From: Mucilaginibacter sp. UBA4741
GTDB taxonomy: Bacteria; Bacteroidota; Bacteroidia; Sphingobacteriales; Sphingobacteriaceae
Direction of reading: 5' to 3'
DNA: 44,464 nt
Assembly: GCA_002403905.1 (NCBI GenBank)
Contig: DHIR01000243.1
Span: 1-44,464 of the forward strand
Positions 17,121 to 27,159 of the stretch are shown here, piece after piece. The notes below the pieces were generated by a model that was not told where the DNA came from, did not search any database, and was given only the letters and a program-made list of their open reading frames with translations. Each line of letters opens with the position of its first letter. Positions within the stretch are counted from its first letter, which is position 1. The position numbers and the translations under genes were made by a program.

Positions 17121-18284
17121 TTAAAAATTGACCACTGACCAATAGGCCTTTTTCCGCTGAAAATTTTCATCAAATAATAAAGGGTAGGCTTTTAAGATAA
17201 CCCGGTGACTCTGATCGCTTGCAGCCGCTCCTCCGGCTAAACCGCCGTTTCTGGAATCCAGCCAACTATAACGATCTGAGATATTCCAAAACGTAACACC
17301 GGTGATCACGTTCTTATAGGCTCTAAATAGGTCAAACACTTCTTTATAGCGCGCAGATTGCAGATCAGCGAGCGATGGCGTCAAGCCCGAATCTGCCTGC
17401 AACGGCGCATTATGATTCCGACCTCTGACTGTAATATCCAACTCGGTGATCTGTATTTTTAACCCAAGGGACGCATAACGGTCCAAAGCCTTACGAATAA
17501 GTTCGACTGATGGGTTGTCAAGTTTCCAGTGGCCTTGCAAACCCACCCCGGTAATCGGTACTTTAGCATCAACGAGGCTTTTTAACAACCTGTAAATTTT
17601 TTCGCGCTTAGATTCATTTTCACTGTTGTAATCGTTGTAGTAAAGGTCTGCAGCTGGGTCAGCTGCGTGAGCATATTCAAAAGCCTTGCTAATAAAGTCC
17701 TCGCCGCAGATTTTATACCACAAAGAATTTCGCAAATAATTGCCGGGGTTATCATCAATCGCTTCATTGACCACGTCCCAGGCATAAATTTTGCCTTTAA
17801 AGTGCTTAACCACCGTGGTAATGTGATCTTTTAGGCGAGTCAATAAAACTTCTTTACTTACCTGCCCGCCAGTGCTGTCTTTAAACATCCAGGCAGGGGC
17901 TTGAGCATGCCATAACAAATTATGTCCCCGGATGCGGATATGATGTTTAATCGCAAAATCCACGATGGAGTCTGCATTACGCCAATTGTAAAAATCTTCC
18001 CGGGGATGTATCGGTCCCATTTTCATGTCGTTCTCTGGTGTAATACTGTTGAATTCACGAACAATGAGTTTGGCTTCATCGCCCTTTAGCGAACGGATAT
18101 TAACTGCAGCGCCAATGGGAAAATAGGCTTTATAATAATCTTTCAAACCTTTGTCATCGCCCCGGATCAGGGTTTGAGCGGTTACCGTTTTTACCAAGCA
18201 TCCACTATAAAGCGCACAAAATAATGCTATCCTTTGCAGATGTTTCTGGGCTGATATAGGAAGCCGTGACTCTTTTGTTATCAT
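17121..18284 (-). CDS. GH10 endo-1,4-beta-xylanase
   Basis: A 387-residue secreted GH10 enzyme, signal peptide to about residue 37. The fold is complete: NSITPENDMKMG, RGHNLLWHAQAPAW, acid/base Glu174 in WDVVNEAIDD, and nucleophile Glu281 in KIQITELDITV, with WNISDRYSWL near the end. It cuts internal beta-1,4 links in xylan and supplies oligosaccharides to GH8 and GH43. No binding module is attached, so it is likely periplasmic or cell-bound. It sits between two GH43 genes in the operon. Confidence 0.95.
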   Translation of the reverse strand: MITKESRLPISAQKHLQRIALFCALYSGCLVKTVTAQTLIRGDDKGLKDYYKAYFPIGAAVNIRSLKGDEAKLIVREFNSITPENDMKMGPIHPREDFYNWRNADSIVDFAIKHHIRIRGHNLLWHAQAPAWMFKDSTGGQVSKEVLLTRLKDHITTVVKHFKGKIYAWDVVNEAIDDNPGNYLRNSLWYKICGEDFISKAFEYAHAADPAADLYYNDYNSENESKREKIYRLLKSLVDAKVPITGVGLQGHWKLDNPSVELIRKALDRYASLGLKIQITELDITVRGRNHNAPLQADSGLTPSLADLQSARYKEVFDLFRAYKNVITGVTFWNISDRYSWLDSRNGGLAGGAAASDQSHRVILKAYPLLFDENFQRKKAYWSVVNF

Positions 18285-18351
18285 ACTTTGTTTCTATTGA
18301 CGGATTAAAGGCTGCGTAAGTAACTGAACAATAATTTGTACAAAGAGTTAA

Positions 18352-19926
18352 CTATTTATTAGCGTTTATCTGGTCGTTGATATGGAAAAAATCAAAATCT
18401 ACCCAACCGCCGGCAGCTTTAGTGGCATAATTAAACAAAGCAAACCGGTACCCCATAAAATGTGGTATAGTGTAAGCCATATGCAATTGATTGCCCAGCG
18501 ATATCCACGAGTTGCCGTCGAGACTGTAATAAAAGTCGGCCACATCCTTTTTATCCCTGAAGTCGCAATCCGCTTTGAAATATATTATTTGTTGGTTGAG
18601 CGGTATTTTTTGCACCTCGACCGGCTTTCCGGTTCCAGCATTTACCATAACAATTGATTTACTTTTCCCTTCCGCTTTCACGCCCGCCAACCCATAATTT
18701 TTTTGTAAAAGGCCCAATCCCGCGAAATCACCATCCTCCATATGCGAAATGTCAAGTGAGGCAGACGCGCTGCACACCGGACCGATTGTCCGCTGGGTCA
18801 GCGAGTTCCTGGCCATCAAAAAATCGGAAACCACATTTCCTGTTTTTAACCGCAGAAATCCTTTTCTTGCGTTGACTGACCACAAGGCAGCATCCGGGTT
18901 ATGATTCCATTGCCACACCAATGGTAATGGTTGATCACCTTTTTTTCTGCTAAACTCATCTGGGGCAACAATCCCCGGTATCAATCCGCGACTTGCAGGG
19001 AGTTTCAATGTCTCCGGCACCTTTCCTTCGTCGCCTAAAATCGGCCAGCCGTCTTCCCACTTTACAGGAACGAGGTATGGAACCCGGCCTACCGAACCAA
19101 AATCGCGGAACAAATAAGCGTACCAGGTTCCCTCCGGCGTATCAACGAGTCCACCCTGTGCCACCCCAAGGTCCTGGAGACCCACTCGTCCTTCATAGGG
19201 ACCGGTTATTTTATCGGCCCGGTGGATGACCACAGTGCGCATACCGCCACGCGGCCAGGTTATATTGAATAGGTAATACTTACCCTTTATTTTAAACAAC
19301 TGAGAACCTTCGGCGCTTAAACCGCCATTTGTACCCGAAGGCAAGCTGGCATTTTCGATAATGACGCTGTCAATACCGCCCGGCTTGATTCCGGTAACAT
19401 CGTCGTTAAGCTCCACCAATCTTAATCTCCCGCTACCTGTAATCATATAGACCTTTCCATCATCGTCAAAAAATAAGGAGTGATCATGTAAAGCTGGCTT
19501 GAAAGATACCGCTGTCCAGGGGCCGCGTTCGATATCCTTTGTGCTATAAACGTGTGTTTTACCCGTGGTTTGAGCGAACGTACTTACATAGAATATACCA
19601 TTGTGGTAGCGCAGACTGCTTGCCCAAGACCCCCGCCCGTACGTGCTTTTGCCATTTTTAAGATTGAGCTCGTCCATATTCGCCAGTGTGTCATAAGCGT
19701 AGCTAACAATCTTCCAGTTTATCAGATCCATGGACTTCATGATCGGAATACCCGGGCTCATATGCATGGTAGTGCTGCTCATGTAGTAGGTGTCGCCAAC
19801 ACGCAGCATAGAAATATCCGGTACATCTGCATTGATAATAGGGTTATGGACCTGCGCCTTTATGAAAACAGGTGCTGAAACGAACAGCAGCATGATGATC
19901 AGCACGTGGAGGATTTTTTTTAGCAT
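18352..19926 (-). CDS. GH43 beta-xylosidase/alpha-L-arabinofuranosidase (subfamily 12-like)
   Basis: A 524-residue secreted GH43 protein; signal peptide cut near IKAQ (residue 25). Catalytic residues: base Asp37 (NADVPDIS), Asp148 (LHDHSLFFDDDGK) and acid Glu206 (LSAEGSQLFK). A C-terminal beta-sandwich (~320-520) starts at PDEFSRKKGD. The YYMSSTTMHMSPGIPIMKS block is typical of the subfamily I know as GH43_12, whose members release arabinose or xylose from arabinoxylan. A close paralogue sits at 43209 on the other strand, about three quarters identical by eye. It follows the symporter by 26 bases. Confidence 0.88.
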   Translation of the reverse strand: MLKKILHVLIIMLLFVSAPVFIKAQVHNPIINADVPDISMLRVGDTYYMSSTTMHMSPGIPIMKSMDLINWKIVSYAYDTLANMDELNLKNGKSTYGRGSWASSLRYHNGIFYVSTFAQTTGKTHVYSTKDIERGPWTAVSFKPALHDHSLFFDDDGKVYMITGSGRLRLVELNDDVTGIKPGGIDSVIIENASLPSGTNGGLSAEGSQLFKIKGKYYLFNITWPRGGMRTVVIHRADKITGPYEGRVGLQDLGVAQGGLVDTPEGTWYAYLFRDFGSVGRVPYLVPVKWEDGWPILGDEGKVPETLKLPASRGLIPGIVAPDEFSRKKGDQPLPLVWQWNHNPDAALWSVNARKGFLRLKTGNVVSDFLMARNSLTQRTIGPVCSASASLDISHMEDGDFAGLGLLQKNYGLAGVKAEGKSKSIVMVNAGTGKPVEVQKIPLNQQIIYFKADCDFRDKKDVADFYYSLDGNSWISLGNQLHMAYTIPHFMGYRFALFNYATKAAGGWVDFDFFHINDQINANK

Positions 19927-19952
19927 GGAAATGAGGTTAATAAAATCTAATA

Positions 19953-21659
19953 TTACCAGAATTTAACATACAGCATGGTCAATAACAATAGCGTTAAGAT
20001 GATCAAAGCCAGTGTTGAGCGCTCAACTTTAAACATGCTGCTGTCTATTGCCAAAGCTTTCGCATTTACCTTCGGTCCGGTCAGGCTAACGCCTACCATA
20101 ACAATGATCGTGAACAGGAAGGAGAGCCCCATACATATCAGGAAAGGGATCTCATAGCCGCCCTTGCCGTTTGGAAAAGCCGTATACAGGATGGTCTCAT
20201 GTCCGAATAAAGCCGGTGCATAATTGTTAAACAGTACAGACATCGCAAAGCCTGTCAGGATGCCCGCAATGGCCGCTGCGCCAGAGGTGCGTTTCCAGAA
20301 AAATCCTAAGATAAAAATGGCGAATATGCCGGGGCTGATAAAGCCCGTGTATTTTTGGATGAAGGTAAAACCGCCTTCACCGCCAATACCTAACAGATCT
20401 TTCCAGGTTAGCAATATGGAAAATGCCAATGCCGCAAAAATGGTAAGCCTGCCTACAACTACCATCTTCTTTTCGCTCGCATTTTTACTGATGTGTTTCT
20501 TGTAAATATCTAAAGTGAAAATAGTTGATATACTATTTGCTTTACCCGCCAATGAGGCAACAATGGCGGCCGTAAGCGCGGCTACCGAAAGTCCTTTTAA
20601 TCCAGTCGGTAAAAATCCTAACACAGCCGAGTAAGCGTTATCAGAATTAAAATGCCCGCCGGTTAACATTTCTTGCTGCAGGCCGCCGTTCTTGTACAGC
20701 ACGTAAGCTGCGATACCCGGCAACACGACTATTATGGGCATAGCCAGTTTCATTAAACCGGCAAATAAGATCCCGGTTCTCGCTGTTTTTAAATTAGCGC
20801 CTAATGCTCGTTGTGTGATGTATTGGTTACAGCCCCAATAATTAAGGTTGACGATCCACTGGCCGGCGAAATACATCGCTATGCCCGGCAAAGCCAGGTA
20901 CTTATTGATCTCCACTTGCGAAGCACCCGGCTTAGGTTTAGGCAAGATCATTTTGAAGTGATCCGGGGCATCTTTCATCAGGGAGGTAAAGCCTGCTAAT
21001 GCGTTTTTTCCTAAACCAAAATGATCGCTTACTAAAGTTAGCGCAATATAGGTTGTTGCCAGACCGCCGATCACTAAAACCAGCACTTGTATCACATCGG
21101 TAAACCCGATAACCTTCATGCCGCCGAGTGTAATAAACAAGGCAAATACCGCCAAAGCGATGATGATATAATGCATCGAATCCTGGTCGCCGCCCGAAAG
21201 ATTGTTCAGTGCCAGCGCGCCTAAAAATAGGATAGAGGTAAGGTTGACAAATACGTAGAGAAACAGCCAGAAAATAGCCATCACAAAGCTTACCGTTTCA
21301 TTGTACCGCGTATGCAGGAACTGCGGCATCGTGAAGATCTTATTCTTCAGGTAGATGGGGATGAACCAAACGGCGACAATGATCAGGGCGATAGCAGCGA
21401 CCCATTCGTAAGCTGCAACTGCCAACCCCACAGCAAAACCCTGACCACTGGCGCCGATAAATTGTTCGGCGGAAATATTGGAGGCAATAAGCGAAGCGCC
21501 GATGGCCCACCAGGTCAGTGATCCTTCGGCCAGGAAAAAGTCCTTACTGTCTGATATGCCTTTGATCTTTTTACGGCTATACACCCAGTACCCGTAGCTG
21601 GATACCACGATAAAGTAGACCACGAATATCACATAGTCAATGGTTGAAAATCTGTTCAT
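19953..21659 (-). CDS. sodium/sugar symporter, SSS family
   Basis: A 568-residue inner-membrane protein with about 14 hydrophobic segments. The SSS/SGLT pattern is clear: DYVIFVVYFIVVSSYGYWVY, SKDFFLAEGSLTWWAIGASLIASNISAEQFIG, GMKVIGFTDVIQVLVLVIGG and GLSVAALTAAIVASLAGKANS. Members take up monosaccharides with sodium. Directly after L-arabinose isomerase and before xylan enzymes, the cargo is most likely L-arabinose or D-xylose. It starts 91 bases after araA, the widest gap in the operon, so a secondary promoter is possible though none is clear. Confidence 0.9.
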   Translation of the reverse strand: MNRFSTIDYVIFVVYFIVVSSYGYWVYSRKKIKGISDSKDFFLAEGSLTWWAIGASLIASNISAEQFIGASGQGFAVGLAVAAYEWVAAIALIIVAVWFIPIYLKNKIFTMPQFLHTRYNETVSFVMAIFWLFLYVFVNLTSILFLGALALNNLSGGDQDSMHYIIIALAVFALFITLGGMKVIGFTDVIQVLVLVIGGLATTYIALTLVSDHFGLGKNALAGFTSLMKDAPDHFKMILPKPKPGASQVEINKYLALPGIAMYFAGQWIVNLNYWGCNQYITQRALGANLKTARTGILFAGLMKLAMPIIVVLPGIAAYVLYKNGGLQQEMLTGGHFNSDNAYSAVLGFLPTGLKGLSVAALTAAIVASLAGKANSISTIFTLDIYKKHISKNASEKKMVVVGRLTIFAALAFSILLTWKDLLGIGGEGGFTFIQKYTGFISPGIFAIFILGFFWKRTSGAAAIAGILTGFAMSVLFNNYAPALFGHETILYTAFPNGKGGYEIPFLICMGLSFLFTIIVMVGVSLTGPKVNAKALAIDSSMFKVERSTLALIILTLLLLTMLYVKFW

Positions 21660-21750
21660 AAAAGGTTTTATTGGTTAATTAATAATTGTTTTAATAGATC
21701 AACCGGCAATCAAACGTTTCCCATCTTTGAGCGCCGGCTATCATGATTTG

Positions 21751-23241
21751 CTATTTATAGGCTACTTCGTTCCATAAAAGTTCATTCCTAAATTGCGGTA
21801 TTGTAGTCCCTTCGCCGATCCTTAAAAATTCAATACCGGCCATATCTGCAAAATCCTGCAAATGTTCTGCCGTAAGATTTTGGCTATAGGCCGTATGGTG
21901 CGCACCGCCGCCATAGATCCAGGCCGCACAGCCGGTTTTCATATCGGGTAATGGCTTCCAAAGCACACGGGCGACCGGCAGGTTAGGCAGGTCAGCAACA
22001 GGCTCGACAGCTTCCACTTCATTGATCAATAAACGGAACCGGTTGCCCATATCGATCAGCGAAGCATTTAAAGCCTGGCCACCTGCTACACTAAAGACCA
22101 AGCGCGCCGGGTCGGCCTTGCCGCCAATACCTAATGGGTGTACCTCTAAAGCTGCTTTTCCACTGGCCAGTGACGCGTCCACTTCCAACATATGTGAGCC
22201 CAGAACCAGCGAATTGTTTGGATCGAAATGATAAGTATAGTCTTCCATAAAGGCATTGCCACCGGGAAGGCCCGCACCCATTACTTTGAATGCCCGTACC
22301 AGGGCCGATGTCTTCCAGTCACCTTCACCTGCGAAGCCATAGCCGTCTGCCATTAAACGCTGGGCAGCGATTCCCGGCAATTGGATCATGCCATGCAGAT
22401 CTTCAAACGTATCTGAAAAGCCTTTAAATCCCCCATCTTCTAAAAATTTACGCAGACCCAGTTCTATTCTTGCAGCCTCGTAAACTGAAGTATGTTTGGC
22501 ACCGCCCTTTTTTAGCTCATCGGCCATCTCATAGATGGCTTCATATTCGTTTAATAACGTTTCAATATCAGTGTCACTTACTTTGTTGATCACGGCAACC
22601 AGGTCGCCAATGCCATAAGTATTGACCGCAAACCCGAACTTTAATTCGGCCTCCACTTTATCGCCATCTGTTACCGCTACAAAACGCATGTTATCGCCAA
22701 AGCGAACGAACTTCGCGCCTTGCCAGTCATGCCAGCCTGCGGCCGCGCGGGTCCAGGCCGATATCTGAGCCAATGCCTCTGGGTCCTGCCAGTGACCGAC
22801 AACGACTTTGCGGTTGATGCGCATGCGCGAAACCATGAAACCAAATTCCCGGTCGCCGTGCGCGCTCTGGTTAAGGTTCATAAAATCCATATCAATGCTG
22901 CTCCATGGAATATCCCGGTTAAACTGAGTGTGCAAATGAAGCATCGGTTTTTTAAGGATACTTAAACCCCTGATCCACATTTTAGCGGGCGAGAACGTGT
23001 GCATCCAGGCGATGATGCCGATACAATTTTCGGTCGTATTTGCAGCTTGCAGGGTTGCATAAATTTCTTCGGTGCTTTTTACTACCGGTTGATACACAAT
23101 GCGAACCGGTATGTTGGCTTTACCATCAATACCAGCAGCTATGTGCTGTGCATGTTCAGCAACTATTTTTAAGGTTTCTTCGCCGTATAAATGCTGGCTT
23201 CCGGTTACAAACCAAACTTCAAATGCTTTAAGATCTATCAT
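21751..23241 (-). CDS. araA: L-arabinose isomerase
   Basis: A 496-residue protein of full AraA length. Marks include the opening [50 protein letters not shown], the metal-site region [12 protein letters not shown] and [17 protein letters not shown], and the C-terminal GGAHHTAYS with the second His ligand. It converts L-arabinose to L-ribulose in the cytoplasm using Mn2+. The fused kinase-epimerase upstream completes the pathway to D-xylulose 5-phosphate. Start ATG at 23241, 39 bases after GH27. Confidence 0.95.
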   Translation of the reverse strand: MIDLKAFEVWFVTGSQHLYGEETLKIVAEHAQHIAAGIDGKANIPVRIVYQPVVKSTEEIYATLQAANTTENCIGIIAWMHTFSPAKMWIRGLSILKKPMLHLHTQFNRDIPWSSIDMDFMNLNQSAHGDREFGFMVSRMRINRKVVVGHWQDPEALAQISAWTRAAAGWHDWQGAKFVRFGDNMRFVAVTDGDKVEAELKFGFAVNTYGIGDLVAVINKVSDTDIETLLNEYEAIYEMADELKKGGAKHTSVYEAARIELGLRKFLEDGGFKGFSDTFEDLHGMIQLPGIAAQRLMADGYGFAGEGDWKTSALVRAFKVMGAGLPGGNAFMEDYTYHFDPNNSLVLGSHMLEVDASLASGKAALEVHPLGIGGKADPARLVFSVAGGQALNASLIDMGNRFRLLINEVEAVEPVADLPNLPVARVLWKPLPDMKTGCAAWIYGGGAHHTAYSQNLTAEHLQDFADMAGIEFLRIGEGTTIPQFRNELLWNEVAYK

Positions 23242-23280
23242 GTGTTATAAGTTTATATTGTTATTCGATGTTATCATTGT

Positions 23281-24648
23281 TTAATTTTCAGGTGAGAGCC
23301 TCAATAAGGCTGCACCATGCAGGTGAATGTCTTGCTGATAGCCCCTGGTAAATTGGCCTGCCTCTTTTTTCTTCCAGAGATCACGGACCCTGATTTTTCC
23401 TTTTAAGCCCAAAGCAGAAAAATCGACATTTACAGGTTGATCGCTGTCCCCAATGTTGAACAGGCCGACATAGATATCTTTAGTTCCGTTGACATGTGAG
23501 AACCAAACCATGGCGCCATTTTTTTTGTATAATTGTCGCGGGTCCACTCCCTTTTGATTAACCGCCAACACCTCATCGTTGGTCATCAGTTTCAACTCCA
23601 GCTCACGGTTTTCCGGGAGGTTGCCGCCCAGCATCAACGGGGAACGATAGATGCACCAGAAACTCATATGCGTATATAGCTCGTCAGCTGTAAAACGGCT
23701 ATAGCGCTCATTGCCGACCGGGCCGCGTTTGCTTAGCTTACCTATCTGCAGCATATCACAATCCGGCCAGTGGCCGGGACCGCCTACGCCTTCCCAGTTT
23801 TTGGCATAATCAAACATGTGTAAAATTTCTTTCCAGTTGTCCCAAAAATCATCAGCCATGCGCCACATATTGGCATATTTACTTGCGTGTGACGCCTCTT
23901 TAACCGGTGTTTCGCCCGGCGAGAGACTTAAAACGATCGGACGCCCGCATTGGGCTATGGCTTTGCTATAACCCTCAACCTCGGCATTGCTGTAAGGCCG
24001 TGAAAGGTCGTCGACCTTTATAAAATCTACTCCCCATGAAGCATATAAGTCTAACAAAGAATTGAGGTACTGTTGTGCGCCGTTTTTTTTCATGTCCAGA
24101 CCGTACATGTGGTTCATCCAGGGGCATTTGGAGTTGGTATCCGCCACCATATCTGCAGTGATGCCATTGGTGCCCTTGACCGGCGACTTCGCCCAGTAAG
24201 CCTGACGGGGTATGCCGCGCATCACGTGGATACCAAATTTTAACCCTTTGCTATGAACGTAATCAGCCAACGACTTAAAACCTTTGCCGCCAAAGGACGA
24301 AGGGAATTTATTAGGTTGCGGCAATAGCCTGCCCCATTTATCCATGGTTAGCCAGGGGACATAGGCCCCGTCCGGCAAACGCAGTTGGAACGGATTGCCT
24401 ATATTACTGCCCGGCGGGTTATCATAGGACCATAAAAAGTCGACAACAATATATTGCCAGCCGTATGGTTTTAAATACGTGGCCATATAATCGGTATTGG
24501 CTTTTACCTCGTCCTCGTGTACCGCAGAACCAAAACAATTATAACTGTTCCAGCCGATCGGCGGTGTCACTGCTATAGACTGAGCAAAACCTTTCGTGTT
24601 TAATAAAGCGATCGAAAAAAGAAATAGGATGATGTTTAGTTTTTTCAT
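23281..24648 (-). CDS. GH27 enzyme, alpha-galactosidase or beta-L-arabinopyranosidase
   Basis: A 455-residue secreted GH27 protein; signal peptide cut near GFAQ (residue 23). It begins TPPIGWNSYNCFG and has nucleophile Asp213 in GVDFIKVDD and acid/base Asp267 in MWRMADDFWD, with the MSFWCIYRSPLMLGG block after them. Where typical alpha-galactosidases have a DDCW-type pair near the sugar C6 site, this reads VVDFLW (Asp70, Phe71), suggesting a changed pocket. Together with its place between araBD and araA, this favours beta-L-arabinopyranosidase or a related pentose activity (inference). Its ATG overlaps the stop of the fusion gene by one base (TAATG), so translation is probably coupled. Confidence 0.87.
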   Translation of the reverse strand: MKKLNIILFLFSIALLNTKGFAQSIAVTPPIGWNSYNCFGSAVHEDEVKANTDYMATYLKPYGWQYIVVDFLWSYDNPPGSNIGNPFQLRLPDGAYVPWLTMDKWGRLLPQPNKFPSSFGGKGFKSLADYVHSKGLKFGIHVMRGIPRQAYWAKSPVKGTNGITADMVADTNSKCPWMNHMYGLDMKKNGAQQYLNSLLDLYASWGVDFIKVDDLSRPYSNAEVEGYSKAIAQCGRPIVLSLSPGETPVKEASHASKYANMWRMADDFWDNWKEILHMFDYAKNWEGVGGPGHWPDCDMLQIGKLSKRGPVGNERYSRFTADELYTHMSFWCIYRSPLMLGGNLPENRELELKLMTNDEVLAVNQKGVDPRQLYKKNGAMVWFSHVNGTKDIYVGLFNIGDSDQPVNVDFSALGLKGKIRVRDLWKKKEAGQFTRGYQQDIHLHGAALLRLSPEN

Positions 24649-27059
24649 TATTGCCCGTAATAAGAGTTCGGTCCATGTTTGCGCTCAAAGTGTTTTCTGA
24701 TCAATGCATTTTTTAAGCGTGGAGCAGTACTGGCTATCTGCTCTGTTAAAAGTGCCATTTGAGCCACACTTTCCAGCACTGCACTATTGTAAACCGCCTT
24801 CGCCGCGGTTTTGCCCCAGGTAAAAGGCGCGTGATTGCCCACAAGAATCATTTCTACCTCGTTGTAATCCAGTAGATTTTCGCTAAAATGGTTCATGATC
24901 TGGAAACCGGTCTGGTATTCATAATCACCTTCGATCATTTCATCATCCATCGGTGGTGCACAGGGTACATCTACGGTTAAATGGTCTGCGTGGGTGGTGC
25001 CGAAAATTGGGATGCACCGTTGAGATTGTGCCCAGGAAGTAGCATAAGTAGAGTGAGTATGTACAATGCCGCCGATGTTCGGCCAGTGCTTATAAAGCAC
25101 GGCATGGGTTTGCGTGTCCGACGATGGTCGCAAGTCTCCTTCCACAACCTTGCCTTCAAAGTCAACGATCACCATTTTTTCAGGCGATAGGTCCTCATAA
25201 GGGACGCCGCTTGGCTTAATGGCAAACACACCTAATTCCCTGTCTACCGCACTGACATTACCAAAAGTAAAAAGTACCAGCCCCAGTTTTGGTAATTGCA
25301 TATTAGCCTCATAAGCTTCTTGCTTGATATGCTGGTATTTACTGACACCTGGTTGTTTTTCTTCAGTTTCGATAGTAGGCTTGACGGCGATTTGTCCGGC
25401 TATAAAGTTGCCTAAGTTTTGATATTTTTGATAGCGCAAAGCATAAATAGCCGCAAGGCCTTCATTAGGTAAATATTCTGCGTCAAAGCCACGGCCCATG
25501 GCCTGCATGGCATCGGCTACAGTAGGGTATATTTCAGCCACCACCGCGGCGAACATCGCCGCCCCCAGCGCACAGGTATGTTTGAATTGATGAATGCGTA
25601 TAGGCATTTCCAATATATCAGCCATCATCTGCATAACAAATGGTGATTTTTTAGCTACGCCGCCAATTCCTATAATGCCTTTGACCGGGATACCCTCACT
25701 GATAAACCGGTCAACAATATTTTTCGCGCCAAAACATGTTGCCTCAGCCAACGAACGAAAAACGCGTGGTGCATCACTTCCTAAACCTAAACCAGTGATA
25801 GCACCCTTAAGTTCCTGGTTGGCATCGGGTGTGCGTCGGCCGTTCAACCAGTCTATCGAGAGTTCATTGTCAAGATCTATAGGTAGCAAGTCTGCCTGCC
25901 GACTAAGTTCCGGGATGATATTTTCAGCCATTTCAGTTCTTAAAGCCTCCGCGGTTTCGGCATCGATTAGCGTTGATTGCGCTAAAATATTATTCAACGG
26001 CCATAATAGTACATTTTTAAACCAGGCGTATGTATCTCCAAAAGCAGATTGTCCTGCTTCCAGCCCCGTCATTCCCGGTATAACCGAACCATTTACCTGG
26101 CCGCAAATACCTCTAACCAGTTTATCCCCAATTTCTTCGGTAGGGGCAACTAAAATATCGCAGGTAGAGGTGCCCATAACCTTACTTAAGTGATAAGGTT
26201 CTATCTGCCCGCCAACCGCACCCATATGGGCATCAAATGCGCCGGTACCAACAACTACGTCGGTAGATAAACCCAGCCTTTCTGCCCATTCGGTGCTCAA
26301 CTTGCCTGCTGGCTGATCTGCCGTATAAGTATCAGTAAAGAGTTTAGTAGTAATTCCTGTTAGTAGAGGGTCAAGCGTGGCAAAAAAATTATCAGGCGGT
26401 AAGCCGCCGAATTCTTCGGCCCATAAAGCTTTATGTCCGGCTGAACAACGGCCGCGTTTGATATCCTTTACATCTGTACCGCCAGTCAATAAGAACGGAA
26501 TCCAATCACAGTGCTCCACCCAGGAATGTAGTGACGTTCTAACTTGTTCATCCACTCTTATAATATGCAGCAACTTGGCCCAGAACCACTCAGAAGAGTA
26601 TATTCCGCCAACATATTTTAAGTAATTGATATCGAATTTGGTTGCATGCTCGTTTATTTGAGCTGCTTCAGTAACTGACGTATGGTCTTTCCATAAGATA
26701 AACATCGCATTAGGGTTGTTTTCAAAACCTGCGGTCAACGCCAGCGGTGTTCCTGTTTTATCGACCGCAACCGGCGTTGAGCCGGTTGTGTCTACAGACA
26801 AGCCCTTAACGGCCTTTACTATGGCAGCGCCGCCCGCTTTTTTTATACAATCTTTGATGGTGATTTCCAACCCCTCTATATAATCCAATGGGTGTTGTCT
26901 GAATTGGTTGTCGGCTGCTTTACAATAAGCACCTTGTTGCCAGCGTGGGTAATTGAATACAGACGAGGCTATTTCTTCGCCATTATGTGCATTAATTAAA
27001 ACGGAACGAACGGAATCTGAGCCGTAGTCGACTCCGATTACAAATTGGTCTTCTCTCAT
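24648..27059 (-). CDS. araB-araD: fused L-ribulokinase / L-ribulose-5-phosphate 4-epimerase
   Basis: An 803-residue single frame joining two enzymes. Residues ~1-557 are a full ribulokinase: FVIGVDYGSDSVRSVLIN, SVDTTGSTPVAVD, FENNPNAMFILWKDHT, the catalytic base region GTGAFDAHMGAVGG (Asp276) and GIIGIGGVAKKSP. Residues ~576-803 are a full class II aldolase-type AraD: LVLFTFGNVSAVDRE, IKPSGVPYEDL, SSDTQTH, zinc ligands in VHTHSTYATSW, and the last His in LVGNHAPFTWG. A short acidic linker (~558-575) joins them. The protein would phosphorylate L-ribulose and epimerise the product to D-xylulose 5-phosphate. It is the first gene of the arabinoxylan operon, behind a predicted AraR site at 27075. 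No internal stop or restart is seen. Confidence 0.93.
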   Translation of the reverse strand: MREDQFVIGVDYGSDSVRSVLINAHNGEEIASSVFNYPRWQQGAYCKAADNQFRQHPLDYIEGLEITIKDCIKKAGGAAIVKAVKGLSVDTTGSTPVAVDKTGTPLALTAGFENNPNAMFILWKDHTSVTEAAQINEHATKFDINYLKYVGGIYSSEWFWAKLLHIIRVDEQVRTSLHSWVEHCDWIPFLLTGGTDVKDIKRGRCSAGHKALWAEEFGGLPPDNFFATLDPLLTGITTKLFTDTYTADQPAGKLSTEWAERLGLSTDVVVGTGAFDAHMGAVGGQIEPYHLSKVMGTSTCDILVAPTEEIGDKLVRGICGQVNGSVIPGMTGLEAGQSAFGDTYAWFKNVLLWPLNNILAQSTLIDAETAEALRTEMAENIIPELSRQADLLPIDLDNELSIDWLNGRRTPDANQELKGAITGLGLGSDAPRVFRSLAEATCFGAKNIVDRFISEGIPVKGIIGIGGVAKKSPFVMQMMADILEMPIRIHQFKHTCALGAAMFAAVVAEIYPTVADAMQAMGRGFDAEYLPNEGLAAIYALRYQKYQNLGNFIAGQIAVKPTIETEEKQPGVSKYQHIKQEAYEANMQLPKLGLVLFTFGNVSAVDRELGVFAIKPSGVPYEDLSPEKMVIVDFEGKVVEGDLRPSSDTQTHAVLYKHWPNIGGIVHTHSTYATSWAQSQRCIPIFGTTHADHLTVDVPCAPPMDDEMIEGDYEYQTGFQIMNHFSENLLDYNEVEMILVGNHAPFTWGKTAAKAVYNSAVLESVAQMALLTEQIASTAPRLKNALIRKHFERKHGPNSYYGQ

Positions 27060-27074
27060 CTTGGTTGAATAATT

Positions 27075-27091
27075 AGTGTCGAAATAACACT
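27075..27091. promoter_or_regulatory. predicted AraR operator, araBD promoter
   Basis: AGTGT, seven bases, ACACT: an imperfect palindrome about 15 bases upstream of the araBD start codon. On the minus strand it reads AGTGTTATTTCGACACT. Its first twelve bases match the site at 27965 (AGTGTTATTTTA). Its place in the leader, downstream of a likely promoter, fits repression in the absence of arabinose. Confidence 0.6.
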
Positions 27092-27159
27092 TAATTTTTT
27101 GAAATAAAAAATTTCTTCCAAAAAAACAATCGAAAAATTAAAAAGACCATTGTATTTTG

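Noticed and set aside
25594..26193. 199-codon plus-strand frame
   Set aside because: Antisense shadow of the AraB-AraD coding frame; no family resemblance.
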